DNA of 64,000 nt from Mortierella sp. BCC40632 (taxonomy: Eukaryota; Mortierellomycota; Mortierellomycetes; Mortierellales; Mortierellaceae), in assembly GCA_011634665.1 (NCBI GenBank), contig WAEK01000009.1, forward strand, positions 1,541,501 to 1,605,500, given 5' to 3'. The first letter of the stretch is position 1; every line of letters begins with the position of its first letter. Below the pieces are notes generated by a model. That model was not told the origin of the DNA and did no database searches. It worked only from the letters and a program-made list of their open reading frames with translations. The translations under genes and the position numbers were made by a program. Positions 1-12,732 of this stretch are shown here, one piece after another.

Positions 1-266
1 CTCACTCTCTCTCTCTCTCACTCTCTCCTCTCTCTCTCCAACCCTAACCCTAACCTCAACCCCCTTCCTTCCTCCTCATTTCCCCTTTCTCTCCCTTCAC
101 ACCCTTCTTTTCTCGTGCGTCTCACTCACTCATTCACCCTCCCATTCCATCTCCGCATCTCGTCGCCACTCATCCCTTTCCTCTCTGTCGGTATCGTGAT
201 CAAAACAGTGGGTTTTTTATTATTCTTATTTTTATTATTATTATTATTCATCCCAAACCTATCCTC

Positions 267-302
<36 letters not shown>

Positions 303-1150
303 ATCTCCACCACAGGAATACTATGCCATGGTCGCGATCTTTCATCGGCCATTGAATGATTCAATGTCTTAGACCATTGGCTCAGTGCCCGTTATTTCCA
401 CTCTTGACTCAACTTTGGAGTTGAGTTGAGTTCAGTCATAGTGCAGCTCCGTCTTCCCTCACTTCCCCTTTCGGCAGGGTCTATCTGCTGCTTGACACGC
501 ACACACGCACACACACATACACACACGCACACACGCACATATTTCCACGCACATACTCTTTCTTTCTCTCTTTCCTTCCTTCTTTCTTTCACTCCTCCTC
601 CTCCTCCTCCTCCTCCTCACTGCGGTCACCGTGTATCCTGCACCTCGCAACCACTCGTCCTGATCTCTGCAGACATCATGGTCCGCCCGTCTTCCAACGA
701 CGCAAAGTTTTTGGTTGGGCACGACGCGACCGAGGCCTTTGAGCAGGACTGGACCCTGATGCGGAACACGCGTGGGGGCGTCGTTGACAACGTCGAGATG
801 GACACACTTTATCAAAGCGAGGCAACCTTAATTCTCAACTAGCCTTTGTCTATCTGCATATGCGTCCATCGAACTTTACACGCAGAACCAAGAGAGAAAG
901 AGAGAAAGAGAGATAGAGAGAAAGATAGATAGAGAGAAAGAGAAAGAAAGAAAGAGAGAGAGAAAGAGAGATAGAGAAAGATAGAGAGTGGTTGTTGGAT
1001 CCTGTCACCACGCCCACCTGTGTGCTGCTGAACAGAAACTCACCCCTCCACTCTTTCCTGGTCTCTCGCCGTCTAGGTCTCCGTTACGGACTAGCCCATG
1101 CACACCCTCGCTGGTGGCCTCCACTTTAGATTCCACAGCAGGCAATAGCT
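1..1150. other. 5' region of the window: simple repeats, no confident gene
   Basis: This stretch holds a CT tract (about 1-37), a T/TTA-rich patch (213-250), a second CT tract (270-302), a CA-rich tract (about 499-540), a TCC trinucleotide run (about 594-618) and a long purine tract (about 892-990). An open frame from ATG 678 to 842 (54 codons) looks mildly protein-like. It has no convincing splice donor (no GTAAGT or GTGAGT type site) joining it to the kinase gene downstream. It may be an upstream exon, an uORF or noise. The region probably contains the promoter and leader of the histidine kinase gene. Confidence 0.5.
892..990. repeat. Purine (GA/GAAA/GATA) microsatellite tract
   Basis: About 100 bases made almost only of A and G with occasional T, with interleaved AGAGAGAAAG and GATAGAGAG units. 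It lies 160 bp upstream of the first ATG of the histidine kinase gene, so it is in its promoter or leader. Confidence 0.9.
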
Positions 1151-4100
1151 ATGGTGCATCCACACGGCGACTCCGCACCGACCCCTTGGTCCACATCCTC
1201 GTCCTCTTCCCGTACCTCAAATCGCCAGCGCTCCCAAATGGATCCAGCACCTATGTCTAGATCGGAACCCCCAACACACACGCCAACCAACGTGCACACC
1301 TACGCAGATACTGACGACGACATAAACATGGACCAGGCGAACCCTTCGACCCACGCCATGTTTGACGGACCAATGACCACACTCCTTCACCCAATGTCCC
1401 CTCACCGCGGACAGCCTGACAGAGACTCTCGACTGACGACTGGTCAACCGACTGCCCGCACTTCATCAACAGCCGTCAACCCTTCTGCACTGATTCCCAA
1501 GGTGAGCTTGGGCAGCAATGCCAACACGGCTTTGTCTACGCAGCAACAGCGTTCCTTTACTATCCTCCACCCGGCGCTCACATCAACTTCGACCCCGATG
1601 ATTACAACACCGACTATCTACGCCCTTGCACCAGCTGTATCGATGCCCATCGTCGACCAGCTGGCGATCGACCTACCGAACGCTTCAGCAAAACAGGACA
1701 AGAGCAACAGTGGTCCATTCAAAACCAAAAAATCTGGCTCTTCTCCTGTGATGCCCTCGTCAGCGACAACTGCAGCGGTATTGACGGAGGTGGATCAAGG
1801 CCACCTGCAATCACACACACCGACACAAGTGCAGACACAGCTGCACGCCCATGCAAAAAGGTCCTTGACTAGACCAGGGCTCAGTTCTGCATCCGTCGCT
1901 GTCGCCACTCCTGGTGGTCCATCATCCCTTTCAGCACCAACATTCACTGTAAACCATAATGCTAATGATAATAATACCAGTGACCCCGCCGTGGTCAGAA
2001 AGGTGACCACGGAGAAGGCTGACCCAACGGCCAGTCTTCCCCCCATCGAACCGACCGCCGCAGCAGAGCAGCCCTTGAACACAACTTCCTCCTCCATCTC
2101 CGCCACATTCACTTCTTCTCTGCTCCACAGTTCCTCGTCAGCTGCAACTCCCGATCCATTACCGCGGCCCTCTCACTTTTCGCCCCCTCCCCGAGCACAG
2201 TATCAGCCCTTGACGACGACTCCCAGGACTCACCCTGTCTCTGGATCTTTGCCAAGCATTCATCCGGGCGAACCTCCAGGCGAGCCTGAAGACGCAGAGA
2301 CCTCAGCGACATTGACAGCAACAGCCTCAGCAGTACCCACTTCTGCGACAACGACCACAACTCAAAGTCGGTTTGCTCCTTTATTCTTTGCTATGGACGA
2401 ATTCACCTCGTCAGCTGCAGGGTTCTTTTCTGACCAGTCCATGGACAGCGACAGTGCCCCAGCAACCGAGGATGACGTTCACCCATACTTTGCAGCATCT
2501 AACCTGAACGAGCGTGAACGACCCAGGCTACTGTCACAACCCAGTCGGGCGTTTGTCGCTGGAGGCGGGGGTCATGGCACATACGCTGCTGCGCTAGGAC
2601 TGAGTAGCTCTGGCATCGGAACCAGCGGTGGAAGCACTGTAAGTTTTCCTTGATAACATCCACTCTTGTCATCGATGGGGATGAGACGAAGGATAGTGTC
2701 CAGGTGAAGAAGAGAGGGGGAAGGAGTGACTCAGAGTGGGCCCCGGGGCTAACTTTTTGTCTCCAACTCCCTCACGCCCTCCTACTCTCATTCCCGCTTA
2801 CTCACACGCTCTTTCCCTTTCTCACACTCACTTACTCACACTCGCACACACACACACTCTCTCTCTTTCTTTTTTTTTTTTTTTCTCTCTCTCTCTTTCT
2901 CTCGTTTTCTCTCTCCCACGCTTTCTTTATTGCTGTCTTTAGCGGGCATCGTCTAGCCCGACAACCAGGGCTGGCCCTGAAGCTGTACATAGTCACCATC
3001 ACCAACACCACCACCACCACCACCAACACCATCATCACCATCAGAACAATCCACATCACCATCACTCAAACCACCCCGACAACCAGCCCTATCCCCACCC
3101 ATCCAGCAGCGATAGCCATGGACAAGGCGACAGTGACAAGGACATTGGCAACAGGAAAGAGATTCAGATTTCAAATAGCAACAACGTCAATACCAGTGCT
3201 ACAGAGACTGGAGGTGGACATGGAGCCAAATCAGCATTTGGACTTGCGCCCCCACCTAGCAACACAGGTGCTGAAGCAGAACCGCCCAATGCGAGCACAA
3301 GGTCGAGCTCAGGGTCAGCACGGCCAAAGAGACCAACTTTAGCGCGTGCTCGATCCTCTGTCCTTGGCCGTGCTCATCTTGGCCGAGCACAGGGGCAAGG
3401 GGACGAATCGGAGGGGCATGATTTGTACATGAGCGGACAACCCTCAGTAACACCAGCATCTGCAACAAGACCCGAGATCGGAGGAGAAGGTGGCTCGGGC
3501 GGATCGAGGAATCAGCGGAACGTAAACTCCCTGAGTCGAATGTCGATTCCTCATGTACGTGCGGGTATCTCACCAGCCCTGAACCTGGACACTTCAGTTG
3601 CGTCAGGAGGCATGGATGGCGTGTATGAGATCCCAGGGATGTTGGAGAATCCAGATGAAGGTCAGTCTATAGAAATGCCTCTACAGCCAGCACCAGTAGA
3701 GGTCGAAGAGTCTGTCGAGTCTTTGATCGAGTCCATGGATTGGTCCGCCACACCCTTGGGGCAGCGCTCAAGTTGGCCAATGGAGTTGACGCTGTGGATG
3801 CCGGTTCTGATGAAGTCCGCATCTCCATTGGCAATCTACTGGGGCGATCAGTGTTACCTGATCTATAACGATGTAAGTGTCGATGTTCTCATTTTTTTTT
3901 CTTTTTCCAGGTGAGAGAGAGAGCGAGAAAGCGACAAAGAGAGAGAAAGAAGGCGATGCGACAAAGGAGACCGTACACAGGCAACCAATATCCGATATCC
4001 TCTTGAAGAAGGGGGGGGGATTGGAGCGGGAGACGGGTGGTCAAAGACATTTGAATTCTCTCTCCGCCTGCTTTGCCGGCCTTTGCCCTGACAGGAGATG

Positions 4101-6757
4101 GGTGATTAAGGGCAAGTGTTTATCCGAACAAAGGATGTGAAGGAGAGGGAAGAAAAAAATGTGTCTGTGTGTTTGTGTATGCGTGTGTGTTTGTGGTCTG
4201 TATGCAGTTCTCGGCTGCTACTGTTCGTGTCCCGTTAGCAAGATCTTTTGCAAAAAGGAAAGCCCTGCCTTGTGAGGCATGAGTAGTTGCGCATGCTCTT
4301 TAGATTTGAGAGTGTGACAAAGTGCAGTTGCAGACGCTGATGGAAAGGAAAAAGGGTGATGTGAATCAACTTTTCTCATGGAACCCACACGCCGCCTCCT
4401 CTTGTACAGGCGATTGCACGTTTCCTCCACATTCACTCTGTTGGTCTCCATCGTAGGAGAAGAACTCCGGGAGAGAAGTGTTGGCCCAATGGGAGATAGA
4501 GAACGAGGTTTCTGGTGTGACATTGGGAAGTGTTTGCCGTTCACTCCTTTTTGTTGGATTACTTTTTGCACCACGTTACCCCTCAAACAATTGATGACTC
4601 TGTACCAGGAGGGCTCTTCTTTCGGGACAGCCATTCCTAAAGCTCAAAGTGATTAATGTTGACTGGAACTTCAGGCACAAAAAAAAAAAAAAAAAATAGT
4701 TAAGACTGTTGTCGGGAAGCATCTTTGTCCAGGCAGAGCAGAGTGAGGATTGGACAAGAGTTGGACCAAAGGACATTGGGGAAGGGAACCAAGAGCCCTG
4801 AACCCGGACTGACTTTTATGAATTTCACCTAACTTTTCTTTCTTTCTTTCTTTTCACTGGTAGGCATGGCGCCCGATTTTGAAGCAAAAACATCCGCTTG
4901 GTACGTGTTTACAGGTTTCTGAGCACGGGAAACAGTAGTGTTGATTACAATTGGCCTGCCTAGAACAAAACACTTCCAACAGAGATCTGGGCAAAAATGA
5001 TAAAAAACAGGATTTCAAGGAGTTTGGCTATCATCTTGGTTCCTGGATTACGGAGCCAGAGGCGCCTGACGTTATCCCGAGTCGGGAATAGCATGGAAGA
5101 CCTGCGATGATCAGATGATGAAATCGTGGAATCTCATCATCCAATCCATGAGCAAGGTTGTGAATCTCAGCCCGAGATAGAGATTCTCCTTCATGGGACT
5201 GGGAAACAAAAAGTCAGAGCCAAAGGCAACGCCTGTTGACTCAGCATATCCTCAATCCAAAAGTATTCCATTTTTGGTCAGAGTGCATTTCTTTTACTTT
5301 TCTTTTCTAACCATTTTCTCCGAACCTTTATTTCCTTGCTCCATACTCTTTGTTCTGACTTGCAACTCCTATCCCCTCATCAAACCATGTGGATACACTC
5401 ATGGATGGACATCAACCACAGCAATGGGAGCTCCAGGAGCCACTGTCTGGAGCGAGATCTGGGACGTGATCGGAGCTCAAATGGCTCAAGTGCGACGGGA
5501 TGGCCGCGGATGTGATAACAAAGGTCTCCGACTCGACCTCCATCGGTATGCTATGCCTTTGTACTCTTTAGCATGCGTCCTACTTTTTCAAAACTGGAAC
5601 ATTTTGTCATATTGCACATGCCATTTAATGTCTATCGGCGTGTATGATGTGAGCTAACCCTACCCGGTACAATTGAAATAGCGAGGGATACGAGGAGGAA
5701 TGCTACTTCGACTTTACATTCACACCCATCTTCCTGCAGGATGGCACTGTGGGTGGTATCCTGGCAATTGTCAATGAGGTGACTCAATCGATCCTGAACC
5801 AGCGGCGACTGACGACCTTGAATATGTTTAGCAAGCAAGCTCCCTTGATTCAGTCTGTGACAGGGGCGTACTCGATGATCACTACCATCCTACAGGAGTC
5901 CAACAATCTGGATGTCCCCTTCTCTATCGTTTACAAGACCAAGGAGATTCCAAAGGAGGCGATTGGGACATCCACGTTATCGCATGGGACATTTTCACCG
6001 CAACTCAGCTTCAATAGCGGATGTGTCGTCAATAATGCTGATGGTGGTTTATTGAGCGGTCATGAAGATCCGCAGTTATCAACCCCAGGTAACACGTGTT
6101 TTGATATGCGTGATTTCTACAATGAATAGTTTTCCGTGGACCTTACCCGAAGCACTGATAATGACCTAACACCACTGCTATCTTACGAACATATCATATA
6201 GCAAAAGGAGCGACAAGGCGAGCTCCTCAATCGGCCATCCTTTGCTCAACGTCTTTTGACCGAAATCTTGAAGTGATAGATTATGGAGGAGGCATCAAAG
6301 AGAGGGTCTTTTCAAAGACCATGTCTACCCGACATATACCAGACTCACTCCTAATCACCCCTGAAGAGTATGAGCCATTGGATCCGTCGCAGCCTATTCA
6401 TGATGACCCATGGGCTTGGCCGGTACGATCTGTCTTAGCTGATGGGCGCCCCCGAGTAGTAACCCTTCCGAAATCGACACACAAGCTGGCGCGGGCGCTG
6501 TTACTGCCGATTCTCGAGAACCCATCTGTTTTGGAATCGAGGATTACGACCATTCTGATAGTGGGAATTAATCCTTATCAGCTACTGGATAACAAGTACC
6601 TTGACTTTTTGGCACTATTAGCTGCCAATATTGCCTCACTCCTGCATTTTGGTCGCTCACGAGAGGAAGAACGGAATAGTGCCGAGGCCTTGTTCGAATT
6701 GAACAAGGCCAAGATATCGTTTTTTCAGAATATCTCTCATGAACTCCGAAGTAGGTC

Positions 6758-6788
<31 letters not shown>

Positions 6789-9700
6789 GCAGAAAGGTAT
6801 GACTTACATGAGTCAACAACACACTCCGCGAATTCCTACTAATGCCTTTTTTCTATCTTATTTTCGGAAATACCAGCACCCCTGACGCTCATGCTAGCAC
6901 CGCTAGAAGATGTTCTGGGCCAAACTCCAGAAAAGGCGCCTACAAGACCAAGTTTGGAAATGATTCGTAGGAATTCTCGAAGGCTACTAAAACTGGTCAA
7001 TACCCTTCTCCAGTTTTCGCGGATAGAAGCTGGAAAGGGACTTGCCATTTTTGAAGAAACAGATCTGACCAAAGCAACCAGCGAGATCTCTGCCAACTTT
7101 GAAAGCGTCGCCCATGGGTTCAATCTTGAGTACATCATCAACTGTGAAGACCTGAGTAACATCCCAGGTGGATTCTGGGTCGACCGAGCAATGTGGGGAG
7201 GAATTATTCTCAACTTGATCGGAAATGCCTTCAAACACACTTGGGAAGGCTCCGTCACGGTGCACCAATACCCATGCAAGGGCAAGAACGGAAAAGATGG
7301 TGTCGCAGTGGATGTCAAAGACACAGGTGTTGGTATTGCAGCAGAGCACCTCCCAACACTTTTTGGACGATTCAATCGGATCGAAAACAAACAATCACGA
7401 TCGCATGAAGGCACGGGTATTGGATTGTCTCTTGTAAGAGAACTCACAGAAGTTCATGGAGGTACAGTTTCCGTCACCTCTATTGTCGACAAAGGAACTT
7501 GCTTCCATCTTTGGATCCCTGCAGGAAGGGGTCATCATCCCAGTTCACAAGTGAAACTTGGCGATTCGGACGAGGCAAGTGTTGAGGAACTCAAGGCCCA
7601 GAAGCATGCCTTGATGAACAACAAGACGGATGCATCCATGTTTGTTGAGGAGGCTTCACAATGGATCGCACAAAAGGCCCTCCCTGGATCAACCATCAAC
7701 GCCTCAGGAACAGATTCTACAGAGGAAGATAAGGCAGAAGATGATGATGACATTTTGCAATCTGGGCTAGAATATTATCGAGGCGGACGACAAGATACGC
7801 AGATTTCTCAGACGTTGGCAGAGTTCAATAGGGACTTTGAGGTCTCGACTATGAATGTGGAGGAAAGTGAGTTGTCAAAGCTTCTGTTGGATCCTGCAGA
7901 TGTCGAAGATAACTTCCATCTACCGGAAAACTCTATTGGCATGATCGAGTCCTCATTTACCCCAAGAAGGTCATCAGCATCGACGGTCCACAGCCCCAAG
8001 ATGAAGACAATTGATCCACCTTCGTCCGTGTCTGTTGCGACTGGCGCCTCTTACAGTGGAGTTGGGTCTAATATCGAGGCAGAGGCTGTTTCTCCTTCTC
8101 AACCAGGGGTGAGCGAATGTGTTGGCCGTGAGCTGAACATTGAACATGGTGTCAATGACGACGGTGGCTATGGGGACCATTTGCAGATGGATGATGATGC
8201 TGCAGACGACGATCGATCCCTTTTGCCAAAAGCAAGATCAAGGAGAAGCTACATTATTATTGTCGATGACAATAACGATATGAGGGCCTATCTACGAGAA
8301 ATTCTTGGTAAAGATTTCCGCGTTCGATGTGCAGTTGATGGCCTACATGCGATCCGCCTCATAACCGAAAGACTTTTTCAAGGAAAGCGAATCGATTTGG
8401 TTCTCAGTGGTGAGTTATTCGTCTATCTTTCATGCTTTAGTAATACGGGATAAGGTACCTTTTCTTACAGCTGTCTTTCGAATGTCTTATCGATAGATGT
8501 GGCTATGCCTAACATGAACGGATACGAATTGTTAAAACGCCTTCGAAGTGACCCTGCAACCATGATGATGCCCTTTATCTTGCTCTCAGCTCGTGCAGGT
8601 GAAGAGGCCAATGTGGAAGGATTGGATCTTGGTGCAGATGACTGTCTCGTCAAACCATTCTCTGCTCGCGAGCTCCTCGCCCGTGTCCGATCAACGATCC
8701 GTCTGTCGGACCTCCGGCATGAGTTGATTCGAGAACAACGACATGCACTCGAGATGAAGAAGTTGATCTACTCTATCTCTGTTCGGATTCGCAGCGGCCT
8801 ATCGCTCCCTCAAATCTTGGATACGGCCTCGAAGGAGCTATTTAAGGTGATCCGGTGCAATGCTATCCGGATTGGCCGATTCCGACGCGTGGATCCCGAG
8901 ACCGGTCAGCACTGGGTCCGGTTTGTGTCCGAGATTGTGAGAGTGGGAAAGCCCAAGATACTATCGCAAGCAGATCGACTAATGCCTAAAGGACTGGAGG
9001 TGATCCTCTCCCAGGAAGGGTCATTGATTGCAGCGAATGGCGTCAGTAGCAATGGAAGCTCGGAGCAGCACCACGATGTCTCGGGCGATGTCCGACACTT
9101 GTCAAATTATCAGCATCCAGTCTATGGCGCTAAATCATTTATCAGTGTCGCATTACTCTACAACCGCAAGGTCTGGGGATACCTGTTGGCATCCAGGGAT
9201 GCAGACATGGTTGATTGGTCTCAGAGCGAAAAGTTATTGTTTGAACAGACAGGGAACCAGATCTCACTGGCGATTGCCCACGCGAGTCTTTGGGAATTGA
9301 AAAAGTCACAGCAGGTCGAGATGGAAACTGCGCATGCTGCAAATGAGGCCAAGTCCCAGATTCTGGCGAACACTAGCCATGAACTCAGGACAGTAAGTTT
9401 TAAATGACTCTATTGACTTTTGCGAGAAGATAGTAGTCACGGACTGGCACTAACCTCTCTCTAAATTGGAATTAATCATCGGATAGCCTATTGGAGCAAT
9501 TGTAGGCGCATTAAGTGCTTTAGAAGATACGGACCAGAACTTGACAGGAGAGCAAAAGGATATGGTCAGGATCATGCAAATCACGAGCGATGTAGCGCTA
9601 AGTGTCATCAACGATCTTTTGGACACGGCCAAATTGGAGGCTGGAGCAATGAGTTTGAATATCAAGGCGTGTCCAGAACTAGTCGAGACTTTGGAGCAGT

Positions 9701-12700
9701 CTGTACGGATTTTTGCAGACAAGGCAGGAAGAAAAGAAGTCGACTTGATCATGGAGCCGTCTGAAGAACTGGATGCCTTAGAGGCATCCTTGCAACATGG
9801 AACAGTTATTTGGACGGATGGAGATCGACTCCAACAGGTGATCATGAATTTGATCGGCAATGCCGTCAAGTTTACTGCGAATGGAAAGGTAGTCATCCAG
9901 TGCTCAGTTGTTGAAGAAAGCAAAGAAGGTACATTTGGACAGGGCCTGAAAAGCCCTGGCAGCAGTGTTGTATCAGGATCTCCTGTGATCCCAGGAGCTG
10001 AAGTTGAACACAGTCTGCAGCAAGCACCTTATGGCCTGCATCCGTTGCACCACCAGCAGTCGCACCAACACCCCAAGGTCCACTATCCAGTCCCAATCCC
10101 TCCGAACGCTCAAGTGAGGCACCTTACCTTCCGCTTTGAAGTGTCTGACACTGGTATTGGTATTGATCCCGAGTTTTTGAAGAACCACATCTTCAAGAGC
10201 TTTGCTCAATTTGACCAGTCGATGACTCGACGATTTGGTGGTACTGGTCTAGGTAATGCTTGAACTGCCTCGTTTTGTTCGGGAATCTCTTTTGAATGAA
10301 CACATGGAGCTGTTATTGATGATTTTTTTTTAAAAAAAAAAAAACCCCCCAAAACGGGTATTAGGTCTCGCGATTAGCAAGCGTCTCGTAAAGATGAATG
10401 GTGGCTTCTTAGATGTATCATCCAATGTTGGTGAGGGGTCCACTTTCTATTTCACATGGCCATTTACACTTGTAACGCCTGTTTTGGATGGAACCGGACC
10501 TCCACCAAGTCGCCATAAGCAATTCGTCCCTCGACCCATGCTTTCCCCGGAAATCGCAGCCGAGACACGAGCGGTTGTAGTAGAACCTGTCTCGGAGGCT
10601 CGACATATGCTTGGCTGGGTACTACACCAACAATCTGTTCATTCAACCCTCTACGAGAGCTGCGATAACGTTGTTGAGGATGAACGCAACCGAGACCCTG
10701 ATCTCCAGGGCCCAAGTGGAGTCGTTCTCACACGCAACTACCGACCAAACGCTCATTTCTTCTTTTGTGTGAGATCGAGTACAGTTGAGGCTACCATTGA
10801 GACTGCGCGTGCACTTGGTGAGCTGTTCAAGGAACGCAACGAACAAGCGAAACGTATTGGGGATGTTGATTACAAAGAAGGAATGCTTTCAATTGTTCTT
10901 GTTATCTTTTCGTCGCATCAAGGACGTCTGCTAGCCAAAGATATGATGAAACGAATTCGGTCTCATGGATTGGAGCATATTGTTCAATGCCGCTATGTAG
11001 TCAAGCCCGTGAAGCTCGAACGTGTCATTGAGTGCCTTCAGAACCTTGGGTCGTACGCTCCCTATACCAGGACCCAAGGAGGAGATATCCGAGAAGCGAC
11101 GACATCGCCTAGCCCAGGCAGTTTAAAGCATGGTCGCCAGAATTCGTCATCCCATCTCCATTACCATGGACATAGGCCTCATGGAAGGCGGCAACGGACA
11201 GGACATTCTGAGAGTCCAACAGAAGTCTCTTCTACCCTACAACACCCCTATTCGGCTAGTCAAGTTATACCAGCCAATGGCAGCGTCAATTTGATCACAG
11301 GAGATTACGAAAAGGATAATGACTGCAACAAGAACACTCCCGAGTCTCTATCGATGGATCCCGATGGAATGATGGCGGCACGACAACCTCCTTTTAGTGC
11401 AAGCCCTGTTCTCAGCTCACATTCGGGTAGTAGTGAAGCCGGAGACTCTTCGACATCGGCAAGTCCCAACCCGGCAAATCTTGGCAATCACTCTAGAGCC
11501 GGTACTCCAATACTCCAGCCACAGACGCCGATGACAATGACACCGCTGGCAATGGGAGTGAAGAATGGGATGGGCATGAATTCGAATAGCTCTGCAGCAT
11601 CGACGCCGATGCTGAACGGGGGCAGCCCCTTGTTTTCGCCATGCCGACTATCGCCAACAGTATCAAGCGGGATCTTGGGATCTGGGTGTGTTTCACCTAG
11701 TCTAGCCAAACAAAAATCACCGCCTCCTGGAACCCCAACGGCTACACCGCGGAGGAGATTAAAGAACTCAAGCGTAGGCCCAAGCTCAAAGGCTGGTTCG
11801 AGAGAAGCGGCGACCAAAATGCAGGGCGATAACAATGCATTCAGCAACCGGTCTGCTCGTGCAGCTGCAGGGAAACGAGAGCGTCGGGGTAAATGTATCC
11901 TCTGTGTTGAGGATAACATTATCAACCTACGGGTAAGTCGGATTTATATTTTACTTCTTTTTTTTTCCTTCCTTCTTTGTTCTTCTCATCCCGGAATGTA
12001 GGGCATATTTGGCATGGATTAAGGCACTAATACAATGTTTAAATTTGCCAATAGGTGGTCCAATACCAACTACAAAAGCTAGGTTATGATACCCAGTCGG
12101 CGTGCGACGGCCAAGTAGCCGTAGATCTAATCAAAGAACAGATCAAAATGTTGGGTGAACGCCATACTTCAGAAGAGAACCTATCTAGTACCACTGATGG
12201 AATAACAAATGGCCCAGAAGGAAGAGACGCCCTGAATCTGAGCGTCAAAGGAAGCGGAGGTGGAGGATCCGACAATGATGTGAGTATGGCCTCTGCTGAC
12301 GAATTAGAGCCAACGCGACTAGGAGGACCGTCATCGACGATTAGTATGCCAGGAGGAGGAGGAGGAGGAAACGGAGGAGGAGTTATGGCGATCGTAGCCA
12401 TGACGCCAACGGATCCTACGACACCGTTCACAGTATCGTCTCCAGGGAATCACTCCTCGACAGATGATTCACCGGACCATCCTCCGCCCAAGATTGACTT
12501 GATCTTGATGGACTGTGCGATGCCGATCAAGAGTGGGTTCGATGCTGCGATTGAGATTCGAGCGATGGGGGCGACGTCAAGTTTTGCGGCGAATATTCCG
12601 ATTATTGCGTTGACAGCGAGTGCGGTTCCTTCGACCAAGGACAAGTGTTTGGCCTCTGGCATGAATGGATATTTGAGCAAGCCAACCAAGCTTGGGGATC

Positions 12701-12732
12701 TGGAGGCCATGTTGGAACAATGGATCGATTAA
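1151..12732 (+). CDS. Dual hybrid histidine kinase (two kinase modules, two receivers plus a degenerate receiver)
   Basis: Exons: 1151-2638, 2943-3872, 4864-4900, 5422-5545, 5682-6088, 6202-6750, 6877-8409, 8497-9392, 9487-10252, 10365-11932, 12055-12732 (8976 nt, 2991 aa). Multistep phosphorelay sensor, probably cytosolic because no membrane segment is seen. Order: Ser/Thr/Pro-rich N-terminus (1-740) with a His-rich run near 512-536; PAS-like sensor (about 765-930, motif DWSATPLG); HisKA1 with H1175 in SHELRTP; HATPase1 (about 1284-1396, N-box NLIGNAFKH, GVGIAAE, GTGIGLS); REC1 (1637-1745, DD pocket, phospho-Asp about 1690 in LSDVAMP, KPFS); GAF (about 1784-1954); HisKA2 with H1984; HATPase2 (NLIGNAVKFT, DTGIGID, GGTGLGL); a degenerate receiver (about 2309-2473, ends YVVKPVK, no phospho-Asp); REC2 (2756-2990, VEDN, LMDCAMP, ALTAS, SKPT) with a Gly-rich insertion. 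All key residues are present in both kinases. The start is the first ATG of the long open exon; an upstream exon cannot be excluded. Confidence 0.93.

Noticed and set aside
38..56. Telomere-like CCCTAACCCTAA at the window start
   Set aside because: Only about two and a half units, within CT-rich sequence and followed by ordinary leader and gene sequence; too short to call a telomere or an interstitial telomeric array.
678..842. 54-codon open frame upstream of the kinase gene as first exon
   Set aside because: No convincing donor site inside it and no compatible acceptor pairing with the exon at 1151; listed only as a possibility in the region note.
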